This document shows positions 43,719 to 55,454 of a stretch of DNA of 64,000 nt, piece by piece; the first letter of the stretch is position 1; every line of letters begins with the position of its first letter. The DNA is from Odiellus spinosus (taxonomy: Eukaryota > Arthropoda > Arachnida > Opiliones > Phalangiidae). The notes below the pieces were generated by a model, which did no database searches, was not told the origin of the DNA, and was given only the letters and a program-made list of their open reading frames with translations. Where the stretch lies: positions 18,422,565 to 18,486,564 of the forward strand of contig OY987228.1 of assembly GCA_963920705.1 (NCBI GenBank). The letters run 5' to 3'. Position numbers and translations under genes: made by a program.

Positions 43719-43801
43719 TGCAAATTTACTTTTTTCACTGTGAGTCCAATTACTTTGATTAAATACTTAAAATCGAGTCCAAAGTTCTTTTCTTCTAACT
43801 G

Positions 43802-43819
43802 TCCCGGGTTTCGGCACCA
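43802..43819 (-). other. primer binding site, tRNA-Phe type
   Basis: On the plus strand this reads TCCCGGGTTTCGGCACCA, which equals the 3' 18 nt (with CCA) of eukaryotic tRNA-Phe, whose acceptor 5' strand is GCCGAAA. It begins about 4 nt inside the 5' LTR on the element strand. Minus-strand DNA synthesis would be primed here. Confidence 0.85.
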
Positions 43820-43822
43820 AAT

Positions 43823-44177
43823 TTTGGGATACTTTTTGTACGATTATCCTCAATTAAAATAACTTTACTTAAATTCTAAAACTCCCGAAGAATAATTCGT
43901 TCAGAGTCGCGTGTAAATTAAAACAACATTTATTTTGACTGGTCACGATGAAAATTACAATTTGCTACTAAAAGTTTTCGCAGAAAGTCTAGGCTTTTAT
44001 GCACTTTTGTTCTATTTTTTAGACTAAAATTAGGCTAAATTTTGGCTTATCTAAAAAAAAGCTCAATGTCAATTCGAGAGTTAAATCAAGCAGTATTTCC
44101 TAATTTTTCTTTTTTTTTTAACGCGTTTCAAAATTTATCTTATCAGTTTTTTAACCTAATCAAATTTAGTTTCCACA
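43823..44177 (-). repeat. 5' LTR of the BEL/Pao element
   Basis: In element orientation it starts TGTGGAAAC and ends in ATCCCAAA; the 3' LTR ends in ATCCCACA. Otherwise it appears identical to the other LTR, including a run of ten T (plus strand). Confidence 0.93.
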
Positions 44178-44225
44178 GAGCGTCCATTCCCAGAAATCTC
44201 TTTGAGGCGCTGACATAATTAAATA

Positions 44226-44462
44226 TGTATGGACCAGTATGGACAGATTCATAAATTCAGATTTTAAGAGACATGTGGGGTAAGAATAGAAACGTTAACC
44301 TGCAACTGCAGGTGGTGTTCTAAATCTCTGGTTAGGCAGAACTTCAGAAGGTATGGGGCACCTAGTTCCACCTGCAGTTACCTTTGACATTACTATTCTT
44401 ACCCAAGATGGACGTCGTGCATGATTCTCTGTATGGAATTAATGAATCTGTCTATTCATGGA
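44226..44462. mobile_element. foldback MITE (GGTAAGAATA family), copy 1
   Basis: Inverted arms include GACAGATTCAT, GGTAAGAATAG and GCAACTGCAGGTGG with their complements around a roughly 50-bp centre. It begins about 44 bp beyond the right end of the BEL/Pao element. A related copy is at about 60795-61015. Exact ends and target duplication are not resolved. Confidence 0.65.
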
Positions 44463-46310
44463 CGAATTATTATCAATTATAAGTGAAATTCCCAGAATGC
44501 AAAGATTATTGATTAAATATTCATCCGGGCTGGCTTGCAACAAGGGTGTAACTTAAGAGTGTATTAGTTCGTGTTTTAATCTTAATAACACCCAATGGAT
44601 TGTTAAACGACTTTGGCCAGAAACGTCATCGAAATTAAAAAAATAATTATAATTAGTTTTGTACCATGAAGTATCTTTACTTCACACTAAACAGTTAATG
44701 AATAATGATCCAAAAAGGTATATAAAGCTATAGCCTCTTAAAATTCCCGTAGTTTTTCGTAGAAAATTCTAAGATAGAGGGGAGATGAAAAAGGGGTATA
44801 AAAATTAATTTAAATAAAGCAATTCGAAAACGCGTTTTAGGAGGATTTAATCCGTTATTTATGACTTCCGGCCGAAGCTAACGAAAATCTGATGAATGGA
44901 GGGTGTATACCCTTTTTTTCGGCGAGCGTCGGTCCAGGATCAAGCCGAAATCTACGACAACGAATTCAGCGTGAAAATTGGGGATTTAGATCCCCGAATC
45001 GGAAAATTATGACTATAACCTCTTTTTTCACCCCTAAATACCCAAACTTATTAGCATTTCCAATAAGAATATTTCTTTTTTCGGTTCGGTGTGGATATAA
45101 AGGGGCCCACCTGCTAACTGATAAGACCACACATTGAGTATGTCGCGTTCTTAACTCGCGCTACGTTCATACATACCAACGATAAACTTTTTTTGTTTTT
45201 GGTTAAGCGAAAACTAGTTTTTAGTAACTATTGCTAAAATGTCAAACAGAGATTATTTACAGTCAGAGGTACTGGCAACTGTCTTATCATAGAGAATACA
45301 GAAAATTAGTAGTACCTCCCCCGCTCTACAAGCGTAAATAACGATGCTGCTCCTAAAGATCGTACACTAGTTTCCGGTTAGTTCGTATACAGTAAGAACC
45401 GGAAGTTCCTCGGTTTGCGCTTAACTAAAGCGCAACAAAGGTGCCCCTGACTTGCTACTCCTTTTCTGTAATCTCTATGGTCTTACGAAAGAGAGGTTGC
45501 TTGCGCCAAAATTCATGGAGTAATTATAAAGGGAAAGCCAGACGTAAAATCATGCATTAGTTTTACTAAAGTTAGAGCAAGTGTTTTAATTAAAAACTTA
45601 ACTTTGGTCAAGACGCGTAACTAGCGTGGCCCCACAACCATCTTGTTCACTCTGGCGCCATTTTCCCTCTTTGTATTTTAAAGGGATGATGAAGCGTCGA
45701 CAGAGCAATTGTTTTTAGAAATAAATTGGATTTCACGAAGCCAGTTAAGAAAGTCACGAATAAGTATATATGATTTTGGTTAATTTTAATATATACAAAA
45801 CTATAGTTTAGCTTCGAACTTCTTTAAATAATGCATTTATGCACCATGAGGGTCAAAGCCATAAAGGAACAAAAATTAATATAGAAAATTGATAAATTCG
45901 ACGTACGAAATTAACTCTACATGCTTAATTGTTAATGCTTTTAAATTATTACAGTTTCAACACTAATAACCAGAATTTAATTTAACGATAATAACAACCA
46001 TTATATCTTCCATTTCTGTAAGTATTAAAAGCTAAAAATTTGCGTAAACCAAAATCGTAATTTTCGTTTTTATATTATCCTTTAACCCTACTTGAAAACT
46101 TTTATATTAGCTTCTAAACCACAAATTAAAACAGTTCTCTTTTTCAACGGTATATATTGTGCACAGTAAAAATATAAAATAGTTCAACCAACTATATAGT
46201 TTCGGCTTATCTAGGCCATCAACCCTATAATTTATGCACAAGTAGTTAAGTTATTAACTTCTAAGATTATAGTGGATTTTTTTTTTCTCGACTTCATTTC
46301 TTACTTCATT
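44463..46310. other. gene-free stretch 44.5-46.3 kb
   Basis: Only the 45.5-kb dispersed repeat is recognisable. Short frames near 44892-45137 show no family resemblance. Confidence 0.5.
45530..45650 (+). repeat. single-unit relative of the 20.8-kb repeat
   Basis: AAAGGGAAAGCCAGACGTAA and ATCATGCATTA match one unit of the 20.8-kb array; about 50 bp further, AACTAGCGTGGCCCCACAAC+CATCTTGTT matches its tail. Confidence 0.65.
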
Positions 46311-47450
46311 TTCTAAGCTACATATATATCATTTAAAGTTGTTTATTTTCTAAGCTACATATATATCATTTAAAGTTGTTTATTTTCTAAGCTACATATA
46401 TATCATTTAAAGTTGTTTATTTTCTAAGCTACATATATATCATTTAAAGTTGTTTATTTTCTAAGCTACATATATATCATTTAAAGTTGTTTATTTTCTA
46501 AGCTTATATAATTGAAAGTTGTTTATTTTCTAAGCTTATAATTGAAAGTTGTTTATTTTCTAAGCTTATAATTGAAAGTTGTTTATTTTCTAAGCTTATA
46601 ATTGAAAGTTGTTTATTTTCTAAGCTTATAATTGAAAGTTGTTTATTTTCTAAGCTTATAATTGAAAGTTGTTTATTTTCTAAGCTTATAATTGAAAGTT
46701 GTTTATTTTCTAAGCTTATAATTGAAAGTTGTTTATTTTCTAAGCTTATAATTGAAAGTTGTTTATTTTCTAAGCTTATATAATTCAAAGTTGTTTATTT
46801 TCTAAGCTTATATAATTCAAAGTTGTTTATTTTCTAAGCTTATATAATTCAAAGTTGTTTATTTTCTAAGCTTATATAATTCAAAGTTGTTTATTTTCTA
46901 AGCTTATATAATTCAAAGTTGTTTATTTTCTAAGCTTATATAATTCAAAGTTGTTTATTTTCTAAGCTTATATAATTCAAAGTTGTTTATTTTCTAAGCT
47001 TATATAATTCAAAGTTGTTTATTTTCTAAGCTTATATAATTCAAAGTTGTTTATTTTCTAAGCTTATATAATTCAAAGTTGTTTATTTTCTAAGCTTATA
47101 TAATTCAAAGTTGTTTATTTTCTAAGCTTATATAATTCAAAGTTGTTTATTTTCTAAGCTTATATAATTCAAAGTTGTTTATTTTCTAAGCTTATAATTC
47201 AAAGTTGTTTATTTTCTAAGCTTATAATTGAAAGTTGTTTATTTTCTAAGCTTATAATTGAAAGTTGTTTATTTTCTAAGCTTATAATTGAAAGTTGTTA
47301 ATTTTAATATAAGCCTAATTAAAAGTTGTTTATTTTAATACAAGCCTAATTAAAAGTGGTTAATGTATTTCCAAGTCTAATTAAAAATTGTGAGTGTATT
47401 TTAAGTCTATTTTAAAATGGTGATTGGATATTGAAGCCTAAATTAAAGTT
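46311..47450 (+). repeat. block-structured minisatellite (37/30/32-bp variants)
   Basis: All units share AAGTTGTTTATTTTCTAAGCT. Block A: five 37-bp units with ACATATATATCATTTA. Block B: about nine 30-bp units with TATAATTGA. Block C: about thirteen 32-bp units with TATATAATTCA. Then B-like units again, then a decaying tail with TATAAGCCTAATTAAAAG. The minus-strand frame over block B reflects the 10-codon period only. Confidence 0.95.
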
Positions 47451-50400
47451 TAAGTTGAAAATACGGTATATTATGGCATTATATTGTTAAGCCTAGTTAT
47501 TGTTGATTAAAAACAAACAAACTCTAGCATATCACTGTCCCTTTAAGGGGTTATTTTCACATGGAATAGAGATCTTTACGAGGATCTTTACCCCCAGCAA
47601 AAAGCGTGATACAGGGGGTTAAATTAGCGAATCGTGAAAATAAAGAAAACGAGGATGAAAACTCAAAACACTACAATTACTGGTATTTGTCTTTAAAGCC
47701 TCCACAACTAATATAAAGGTAAAATGAAAATTTTATTTATAGAGAAAGGAAACCCCTCTTCCCAACTAATGACTTAATTTTTATATTTCCTTCTTTGTCG
47801 TTCGAGGGATACCAGTTTGTAACTCGAGGCGAATTGAGACTGATAATTATACAATCCCCGTTTTAAAGAATCCGGGGGTTACGGAGGGGGATGGGTGGTG
47901 ATGAGGGAATTGGAATTACCGCATCTGGTGACGCGTAGGCCATCGCCTAGATGAAGAAAAACTCTGACATTGCGAGGGACTCCTTGATGGATATACCGAG
48001 AAAAATCTCGTATCAAAAACACATCAACAGTAGAAACGAGATTCGTTTCGATATTTCGCGCCAAAACTTATTTAGGCTTAGCGATAATATGAACGATGGT
48101 TTAGGTTATTTAATCAAAACAATAACACTTCCCCCACGCAGCCTAGCTCGTTCCAAATTAGAGACAGAGAGAACTAGATATATATATATATATAGAGATA
48201 TAGTGGTCAGTGGATGACCATAACTCCGAGATTGACCTATCTCCGAGTACGGGGTCAAATTTACTGGTCCAAGTTATCGTAAATCGGACGTTTTTCCAAT
48301 CTACATAAAATCAACGAAGCGGAGTCCTCCTCTGAGAGTCTTTATAGGAAAATGGTTACGCGTAAAATAGTAACTACTTTTATGTATATGGAATTTAACA
48401 TTAGGTATCACTCCGTCGTATCATCCCCTCTTATATTTAATTTCCATCTGGCGCCAAATGTTAGTTTTTGACCAAAAAAATAAAAAAAACGAAGGGGAGA
48501 TAGCTTGACCATACATTTCCATAATTACCAAGTTATGTTAATATTATTCTTTGGTCGTATCAGTAACATTCGGTTGATATTCCTAAAACATCAATCAGAT
48601 TATTTTTTTGAAATATTTACGCGCGTATTTTAAATATATAAGATTTATTTCTCTCTATGACCGTTTTCTCGCGAAGGATAAGGCCGCCTCAAGGACCAAG
48701 GCCCAAAAAGAAAAAAGAAAGATATTTATTATTATCAAGTCCAAATTTAATATTACATGAACGTTATCGAAATCGGGTCTATATTTTAGGGGAGGGGGAG
48801 AAAATATAGGGGGTTTGGTGAGATTTACATCGTCACGCGAACTGTCATCGAAAAGCATAAGAAAAAGGCGTACAGTGTGTACTACCTATTTCAATTTGAA
48901 TTTGCAATACGTTAAAAGTTGACTACCCCGCAATTTCTATTTATCTCCTAGACTCGTAATTACATATGGATTTTAAAGGGAATGTAAATCCCAAGTGGAA
49001 TCTTCCTATATGTTTTTGAAGTCATTGCAATTGATGTCATAAGTTCGAGGAGTTTGACGTCAAACTCGTCGTCAGAGTATCTTATATTTGCTTAGTTCAA
49101 ATGTCCACCTAAAGAATTTAAATCCGGAGGTAGCGGGCTTATGTTTAATGGGTTTAAATTGGAGGGGGGAGCATATATTTGGTCAGCTTCAAATGATGAA
49201 TTTGCGTGCAAATTTTTTGGTCTTCAGTTTGCCAACTCGAGTTTGTAAACTCGAAACTGCATCAGCTGTTTTCAAAATTGAAGGCTGATTGGCCAAATTA
49301 ATTACGATAATTAATATTTTTTTTCCGATATATGGCGTAGTTTATTTCTGAAAAGTAATTTACGATCATTTTCATACGAAAGGTAAGACCGAGACTTTCT
49401 AGATTAAGTACTTTTACGAAACAAACCGCGCGAAAGCGACCTTATCACGTGACAGAACGAGCTACAATCAACTGCAGATTCTAAAATAGTCACGATTTGG
49501 CGATTATAAAATATGTATTTTTACTGTGATGGTATTTTTTTCTACAGTGTTTTTAACTGTTTTTCCGAAAATGCTACTCAATTTCCATTTGGATTTCAGG
49601 AAAAAAACGAAACAGCTTCTCATTTAAGTCTTCAGTTACACGGAAATTTGAATCTTGGATAAACCTTTCCAATAACCAATAAGCAAAGAAAAGTAAATCA
49701 CCAGGAAGTTTGTATTTATATTGTCCCTTTAAAGAGAGACTATTCGCTGTGTATACCTTCTGAAAATCCAAACTGATACAGTGGTATATATATTTGTTCA
49801 AGATGAGTTTGCAAACTAGCGAAAGACGAGTCGAATAAGTACTCAATGTAAAACCTTATAGTCCTAAGATGAAATTGCTTTTTTTACGGATTAATCTTGA
49901 ATAAGACTATATTTAGTATAGGGCAAAGGGGATTTGAAAAGGGGGTGAGTTAAGAATATAGCAGGGTGATTTGAATAAGAATGAAAGGCTGGAAATTGAG
50001 GAGGCGGTAAGGCGGGGTCGCCCAGTCGGTGTTGGAAATAAAAAAAAAAAAAAAAAAAAAAAAAATGAGACCCGGAGAAAATAGTTGGCGCCTTTGATGG
50101 ATTGAGGTGTGGGTGTATTAGGGCGTCAGGTATACGCAATTAGGGGGACATTGATAAAAATTACTCGTCTCGATTCCATACTTGTGTAAAAATCTCTTTT
50201 TTCTTTCGTTCAGAGACTTTGGAACATTTGAAACAGGGTTGCCATATGGGGATTTAATTTGAATTTCTAAAAATTTTACTAGCATAACTATAAATCTTAA
50301 AAAAGTGTGCAAAACAAATAATTATTTCAAATACACATGAATATTCAATATTTTTATGTTTGACACATCATTTTGGTTTTACTCAAACATTTCGAGATTG

Positions 50401-52199
50401 AATTATTTATTCTATCAGAAGCCGATGAAACCCTCCTTTGAAGTCTACTACTCTAATGTTCCATATAGCGCGCCTCTCTGTATGGGTAAAATTCACGATT
50501 TTACGAGATCGGAGGGATCCTACTTCATGCCCCCTGTCTACGAAAAATTGGAAATTCTCTCTCTCCACAAACGACGACGTTTTTTTGACGAACTCCAAGG
50601 CTGCTAGAGATATTCGCTCGACGAACTCCCACTCCGAAAATATCTACCGTTAGGAGGCGTACGAATCGAGCTTTTTGAAACTAACCCATACAGAGAGGGG
50701 TAGACAAGACCAGGGAGTAACAGACTTCAAAGGAGGGTTTCATCGGCTTCTATGTAAGCAACTTATATAAAGAACTGGAAGTAGGCTTTACCTTGGACAC
50801 CAAAGTTATAGGGTAAGAACATTTTTACAGGCGTGTAATCTAAAATACCTACAATATCATCCCCTAAATGAATGCTTTCCCTTGGACGCGAGAGCACCGC
50901 CGTTAAAACACTTCTACAGGCGTAACTTCTAAAATTAATGAAAAAATACTTTCTATTTTGAGGTTTTTTTTAAAGATGACCATTGATGGACGACCCCTTA
51001 TAGAAAAGTCGAGAAAAGTTTAATAATAGCAGCGTCAGAATATATATTCGTAAAATAACACGTATAAAAGTGCTATTACCATTTCATGTTTCGAGCCTTC
51101 TTCGCTAGCTATAACAACGACAAGCCCCTACGATTCAAGATATAATACCTTGAAAATTGGAAAGAGAGGAGAGGGAGAAGTGGTACCTTATAGGAGGGCT
51201 AAAACCGCAAGGCGACTCTCGAGCTGTTTAGATCGTTAATGGACATCGAAACCGAAAGGATATCTATACCTATAGACGGGAGTGGGCGGACATATTTCGA
51301 AAAGAAGTCAAAAAGTGACTTGGTCGTCAATAAACTATAGGAGGAAAAGTAGAGGAAGCATATAGGGACCCCTTATTTGGCATGCACCTTATCATTGTCC
51401 AAAACATAAAAAAATCCACCCCTCCTCGTAGAATTTCGATTGACTTTACGGTCCCTATCTATGGAAAAATATAGCAATTTAGCATGCGGTGAAAAATTGG
51501 ACGCGTATAATCACGACGACGTTCCATTGATTGACCTCACTTGATGAGTTTAACGTCGGATAAAATAGTCATTTTATATTATCGATTTTTTTTAAATAAC
51601 AGGGGAGACTTTGAATTAAAAGCTTCGGGTGGTGACTGCGTGAAATTGAGATTTCACTCGTGATGGCGTCATTAACAGCGGCGGTCGAGCCGAAAATTAT
51701 GGCTTTGGCGTATCAACCTAAAGAAAATGGTGACAATGTTATCAAAGTTTAATCGATCCACGCCTGTAACAAGAAATATATCGACAAAAATCGATAAACC
51801 TCCCGGTTTATCAATACGAAGTGCGTGAAACGCGTGGTCTCTGTTACAATTTTTTAATTAAGGGTTAGTGACACTATTGGGTTTAAATTATTCTTAGGTC
51901 CTTAGGGTCGAATAGACCTTTTCTATTATTCTGACGACCACGTAAAATATACGAACCCAAAGCGAAATCCAGCGCGAGATTTAAAAGTATACGCTCCTAT
52001 TTTCTTTTCACGCGTGTCACGGTTATAAAGTTTACAAAGTAAAATAATAGAGATTGTAAACTAGATCGAAAAGTTTCGGAATTGTCAGATAGATGACGCT
52101 AGGAGCTCGCTGTTTCAAAAACTAGATCGAACACCGAAGAGTTTAGGAGGCAATTTTGAGTCGCCACTCCGAATGTATCTCCCCGAGTTTCGTTCCCCT
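47451..52199. other. gene-free stretch upstream of the T-box leader
   Basis: Contains the 50.4-kb inverted repeat, an A run at 50040-50065 and three palindromes built on GTTTG/CAAAC (49050-49067, 49237-49254, 49806-49817). Likely includes T-box regulatory DNA by position (inference); no exon seen. Confidence 0.5.
50413..50755. mobile_element. MITE-like inverted repeat near 50.4 kb
   Basis: A perfect 30-bp inverted repeat (50417-50446 and 50722-50751, beginning AGAAGCCGATGAAACCCTCC) is followed inward by a second paired block CCTCTCTGTATGGGT / ACCCATACAGAGAGG. TA dinucleotides sit at both borders. The short open frames inside on both strands look incidental. Confidence 0.65.
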
Positions 52200-52809
52200 C
52201 TTATTTTACCCGCAACTTGATGAATTACGAGCCGCACGCGGCAAGCTCACGCGCCGGGAGTGATTCGTTCGCCACCGCTGAAGCAGCCAATCAGGAGCCG
52301 CCAGTCTCCGTGATGGTGCGCGGCTACGCACTCGCACGCCCGCTTCGAAGCTAGACGCTTTGGCGAGCTACATAGGTGAAAATCGACAGCTCCATCCACG
52401 GCGAAGGCCTAACCGCGCGCGAGATATCCCGGGCTCGAAGAGACGCGACAGACCTCGCACCCTTTTATCCGAGGCCAGAAACGTCGCACCCCTCGACAGG
52501 AAAGGACTTTATAGCCTTCCACCGTGCAAACACTCGATGCCTCGTCATTATCATACCTCACCAGCGTTTACGCGTACGTAGATCACCCGGTATATTTAGA
52601 GACGAATATAGATCCGGCATAAGCCTTAGCCAGTCGATAAAAAAAGTTCTAAAGAGCGGCGAACCGGACTTAGCGCCGAAACTAAGAACGCTCTTCGCGG
52701 GAGCGAAACCCGGCGTTGGCTCGCTAGCGCGGCCGAAACCGAACGTTTCCTTTCGGCTTCGAGACACAATCCGAGAATAATTTTCCGGCAGGGACCCCAA
52801 GACGCCCCC
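52200..52809 (+). promoter_or_regulatory. GC-rich promoter/leader region of the T-box gene
   Basis: GC and CpG rise sharply from about 52200 and stay high into exon 1. A CCAAT box in AGCCAATCAGG lies at 52287-52291. I see no clear TATA box, and the transcription start cannot be fixed. Confidence 0.5.
52376..52780 (+). other. long upstream ORF in the T-box leader
   Basis: This 134-codon open frame, with its own ATG, ends 29 nt before the T-box start codon in a different frame. It resembles no family I know. It could be a regulatory uORF if transcription begins upstream, or a product of the GC-rich composition with few stops. Confidence 0.3.
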
Positions 52810-53213
52810 ATGCGGTACGAGCCGTCGCCAGACCCGGCTGGTCAGGGTATGGCCTACCCTCCTTTTTTGCACGTACCGCACGCGCGACAACCCGACTTCA
52901 GCGTCAATTCGATTTTGACGCAACCGTCTTACCTCTCGGCTTTCTCGTTCAACCCGGCGGGATACGGTCCGTCTTCGGCGCATTTCCCCAAATTGCCCGG
53001 AGGACCGCAAGGTGGTCCTCCGTCCCTTCCGGGACCACCGCACATCACGGCGGAAGACGTTTTAGCGCACCAGAACCATTTGCGACCGCTCAGGGCCTTC
53101 GAACCCGAAGACGACGGGGTCAGGGACGATCCTAAAGTCAACTTGGAGTGTAAAGATCTCTGGGAGAAGTTTCACGTCTTCGGCACCGAAATGGTCATTA
53201 CCAAGTCTGGAAG
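52810..53213 (+). CDS. TBX2: Tbx2/3 (optomotor-blind class) T-box gene, coding exon 1
   Basis: This exon encodes residues 1-134 and two bases of codon 135. The N-terminus MRYE...MAYPPFLHV...DFSVNSILTQPSYL matches the TBX2/3 N-terminal motif (family: MR...MAYHPF, then DFSxxxxL). LRAFEPEDDGVRDDPKV precedes the T-box, which begins about residue 107 and continues DLWEKFHVFGTEMVITKSGR to the donor GTAGGC at 53214. The start codon has a weak context (C at -3 and +4) but sits where family members start. TBX2/3 proteins are nuclear transcription factors, mainly repressors, binding T-half-site DNA in limb/wing, eye and heart patterning. Same strand as BCAS3, 22.8 kb downstream of it. The remaining exons are in exon 2 below and beyond the window. 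Confidence 0.95.
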
Positions 53214-53697
53214 GTAGGCAAATACCTTTTATCTTTACATTTATAAGCTATATTTATACAGGCCCAAAAATATTCGTTTACGCTTTACGGGAAACGCATC
53301 GTGTTAGGAATATTAAACGAAATTCAACGGGGAATCTATATAGGTGTATATTCATATTTAAGTCAGATATATGAAGGCGTACACCTGGATGTCTGTGATA
53401 TGGCTAGCAGTTTTTGAACGAGTCATTCGAACGTATATAGGCTTAATGGATAAATTATTTGATATCGTCATAAATACGCGATCCATAGCTTTTGTAAAAC
53501 AACTGCGCCTAATTGGATCAGTTTCCTACACAGTAATTAGGCATTTACGCGCTAATAAGCCAAGAGGCAGATAATTTCATTTCGGAGTTACTCCTAAGTT
53601 ACATAGTACGAGATCTCAAGTGTCTGACCTCTCGGATCCTAGGCTTTTAAAGAATGCAAAGACATTGGCGAAATCTCGGATAAGATTGACCCGTTAG

Positions 53698-54180
53698 AAT
53701 GTTGTCAATTACAATATTGCCCAGTTAGAAGGTTGTTAATTTCAATATTGCCCAGTTAGATGGTTGTTAATTTCAATATTGACCAGTTAGATGGTTGTTA
53801 ATTTCCATATTGACCAGTTAGATGGTTGTTAATTTCCATATTGACCAGTTAGATGGTTGTTAATTTCAATATTGACCAGTTAGATGGTTGTTAATTTCAA
53901 TATTGACCAGTTAGATGGCTGTTACTTACTATACTGACCAGTCAGATGGTTTTAATTACAATATTGCCCAGTTAGATGGTTGTTAATTACAATACTGATC
54001 AGATAGATGGTTGTTAATTACAATATTGCCCAGTTAGATGGTTGTTAATTACAATATTGCCCAGTTAGATGGTTGTTAATTACAATACTGATCAGATAAA
54101 TGGTTGTTAATAATAAAATTGATCAGTTAAATGGTTGTTAATAATAAAATTGATCAGTTAAATGGTTGTTAATCACAAGT
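53698..54180 (+). repeat. 31-bp minisatellite, about 15 copies
   Basis: Unit: TTGACCAGTTAGATGGTTGT followed by TAATTTCAATA. Variants alternate TTGCCCAG/TTGACCAG/CTGATCAG; the right end degenerates to AATAATAAAATTGATCAG. Confidence 0.92.
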
Positions 54181-55454
54181 ATAGATCAAAATGTATCCAA
54201 GTGGTCTACAAATAATTTTTGGCAGGTTGAAAATTCTCGCGGGACTTAATTATAATTTTAGGTTATTTTAAAGTCGATTAATAGTTAGTGACCCTATTGT
54301 CAGTATTAGTTAAATAAAACCCCTTCTACATGCAGCGAATGATTTAGTGTGCGACGGGCCTTCAAAGTTCAAAACAATACAATTATAGGTGGAGTTCCCA
54401 CGAATAAGAGTAAATAAAATCTAGTCAGCCTTTTCATATTTTAAAAACTTATCAGGTTAAAAAATATTAGCGATAAGGCCACATCATATCGAGATTTTGG
54501 AACAGTGAAATTAAGAATTTGAAAGAAAAAAAATTCCGTGTTTACGAAAATCACGAAAGTACGTGACTGTTAATCCCAAAGCTTTCCTGATATTCCCAAG
54601 TTGACAACTGGGGGAAAAAGTGGTTCCTAAAACTTTATTTTAACACCAAACCAGCACCAAATACGCGCCTTGGTTAAGTTTCACGATTAATTTAAGAAGC
54701 TTGTCGAATAATTTATTCAACGTCAAGTGAAGATGACACGACATGAATGGCGAAAACAAATTGATTAAGTTGCGTAAAACAGATATAACGGGTTTTGTTC
54801 CAAGGATATTTAAATTTTAATTATATAACACGAATTAACTAACTCCCTAGAAGTTTGTAATCGAAACAGCGAAGTATAAATTTTATTTAATTACGCATTA
54901 TTATTTAAAGGGAGGGTGAATATTTAAATAGATTAAAATTTCATTTCGGTCGATTCCGTATAGCAAAATTAGGACTTTATGGCTATAGTTGTAAAAAATA
55001 TCAACTAGAGAATTAGTTTACCGGGTCTTATTGTTGGAATTAACTAACCAAATTTGATTGCACCATAGCTCTAATAGTATATATAGACAAGCTAGCAGAC
55101 GACAGTTGTGTAAGACCACAATGAATCCGATTAAAACTTAACTTTAATTTCATAGGAATTTTTATCAAGAATAAAAGCAATTGTTTTGAAAACAATTTAA
55201 AGTAATTTTAATAGTTTAGTCGTTTAATCATGAATAATTCAATTTAATCATAATCTAGCAATTATTAAATTAGTACAATCCTAATTGAATAGTGATTTAA
55301 TCAATTAAATCATATTTAATACTAATTTAATCAGTTTAGTAATCTAATCGTTTAAATAATTTAATCGAAATTGTGGTTAAAAATAAATCTGTTATCGAAC
55401 TAATTAAGATTAAAATGTATCTTTAATCCTTTAAATCAATTTTGATCATTTTAG

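Larger units (their letters stand above)
37855..44177 (-). mobile_element. complete BEL/Pao LTR retrotransposon
   Basis: The element has two 355-bp LTRs (37855-38209 and 43823-44177), an 18-nt primer binding site, a polypurine tract and one uninterrupted gag-pol frame. Five-bp direct repeats GAGCG flank it (37850-37854, 44178-44182), within the 4-6 bp range of BEL/Pao. The LTRs look identical by eye except for one base at the outermost dinucleotide, so the insertion is recent. It lies antisense to BCAS3 and the T-box gene, between them. No env-like frame follows pol. Confidence 0.95.

Noticed and set aside
43801..43819. 3' end of a tRNA gene on the plus strand
   Set aside because: Only the last 18-19 nt are present, exactly at the primer binding position of the LTR element.
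46504..46788. Minus-strand repetitive frame
   Set aside because: By-product of a 30-bp minisatellite block; the frame ends exactly where the unit length changes to 32 bp.
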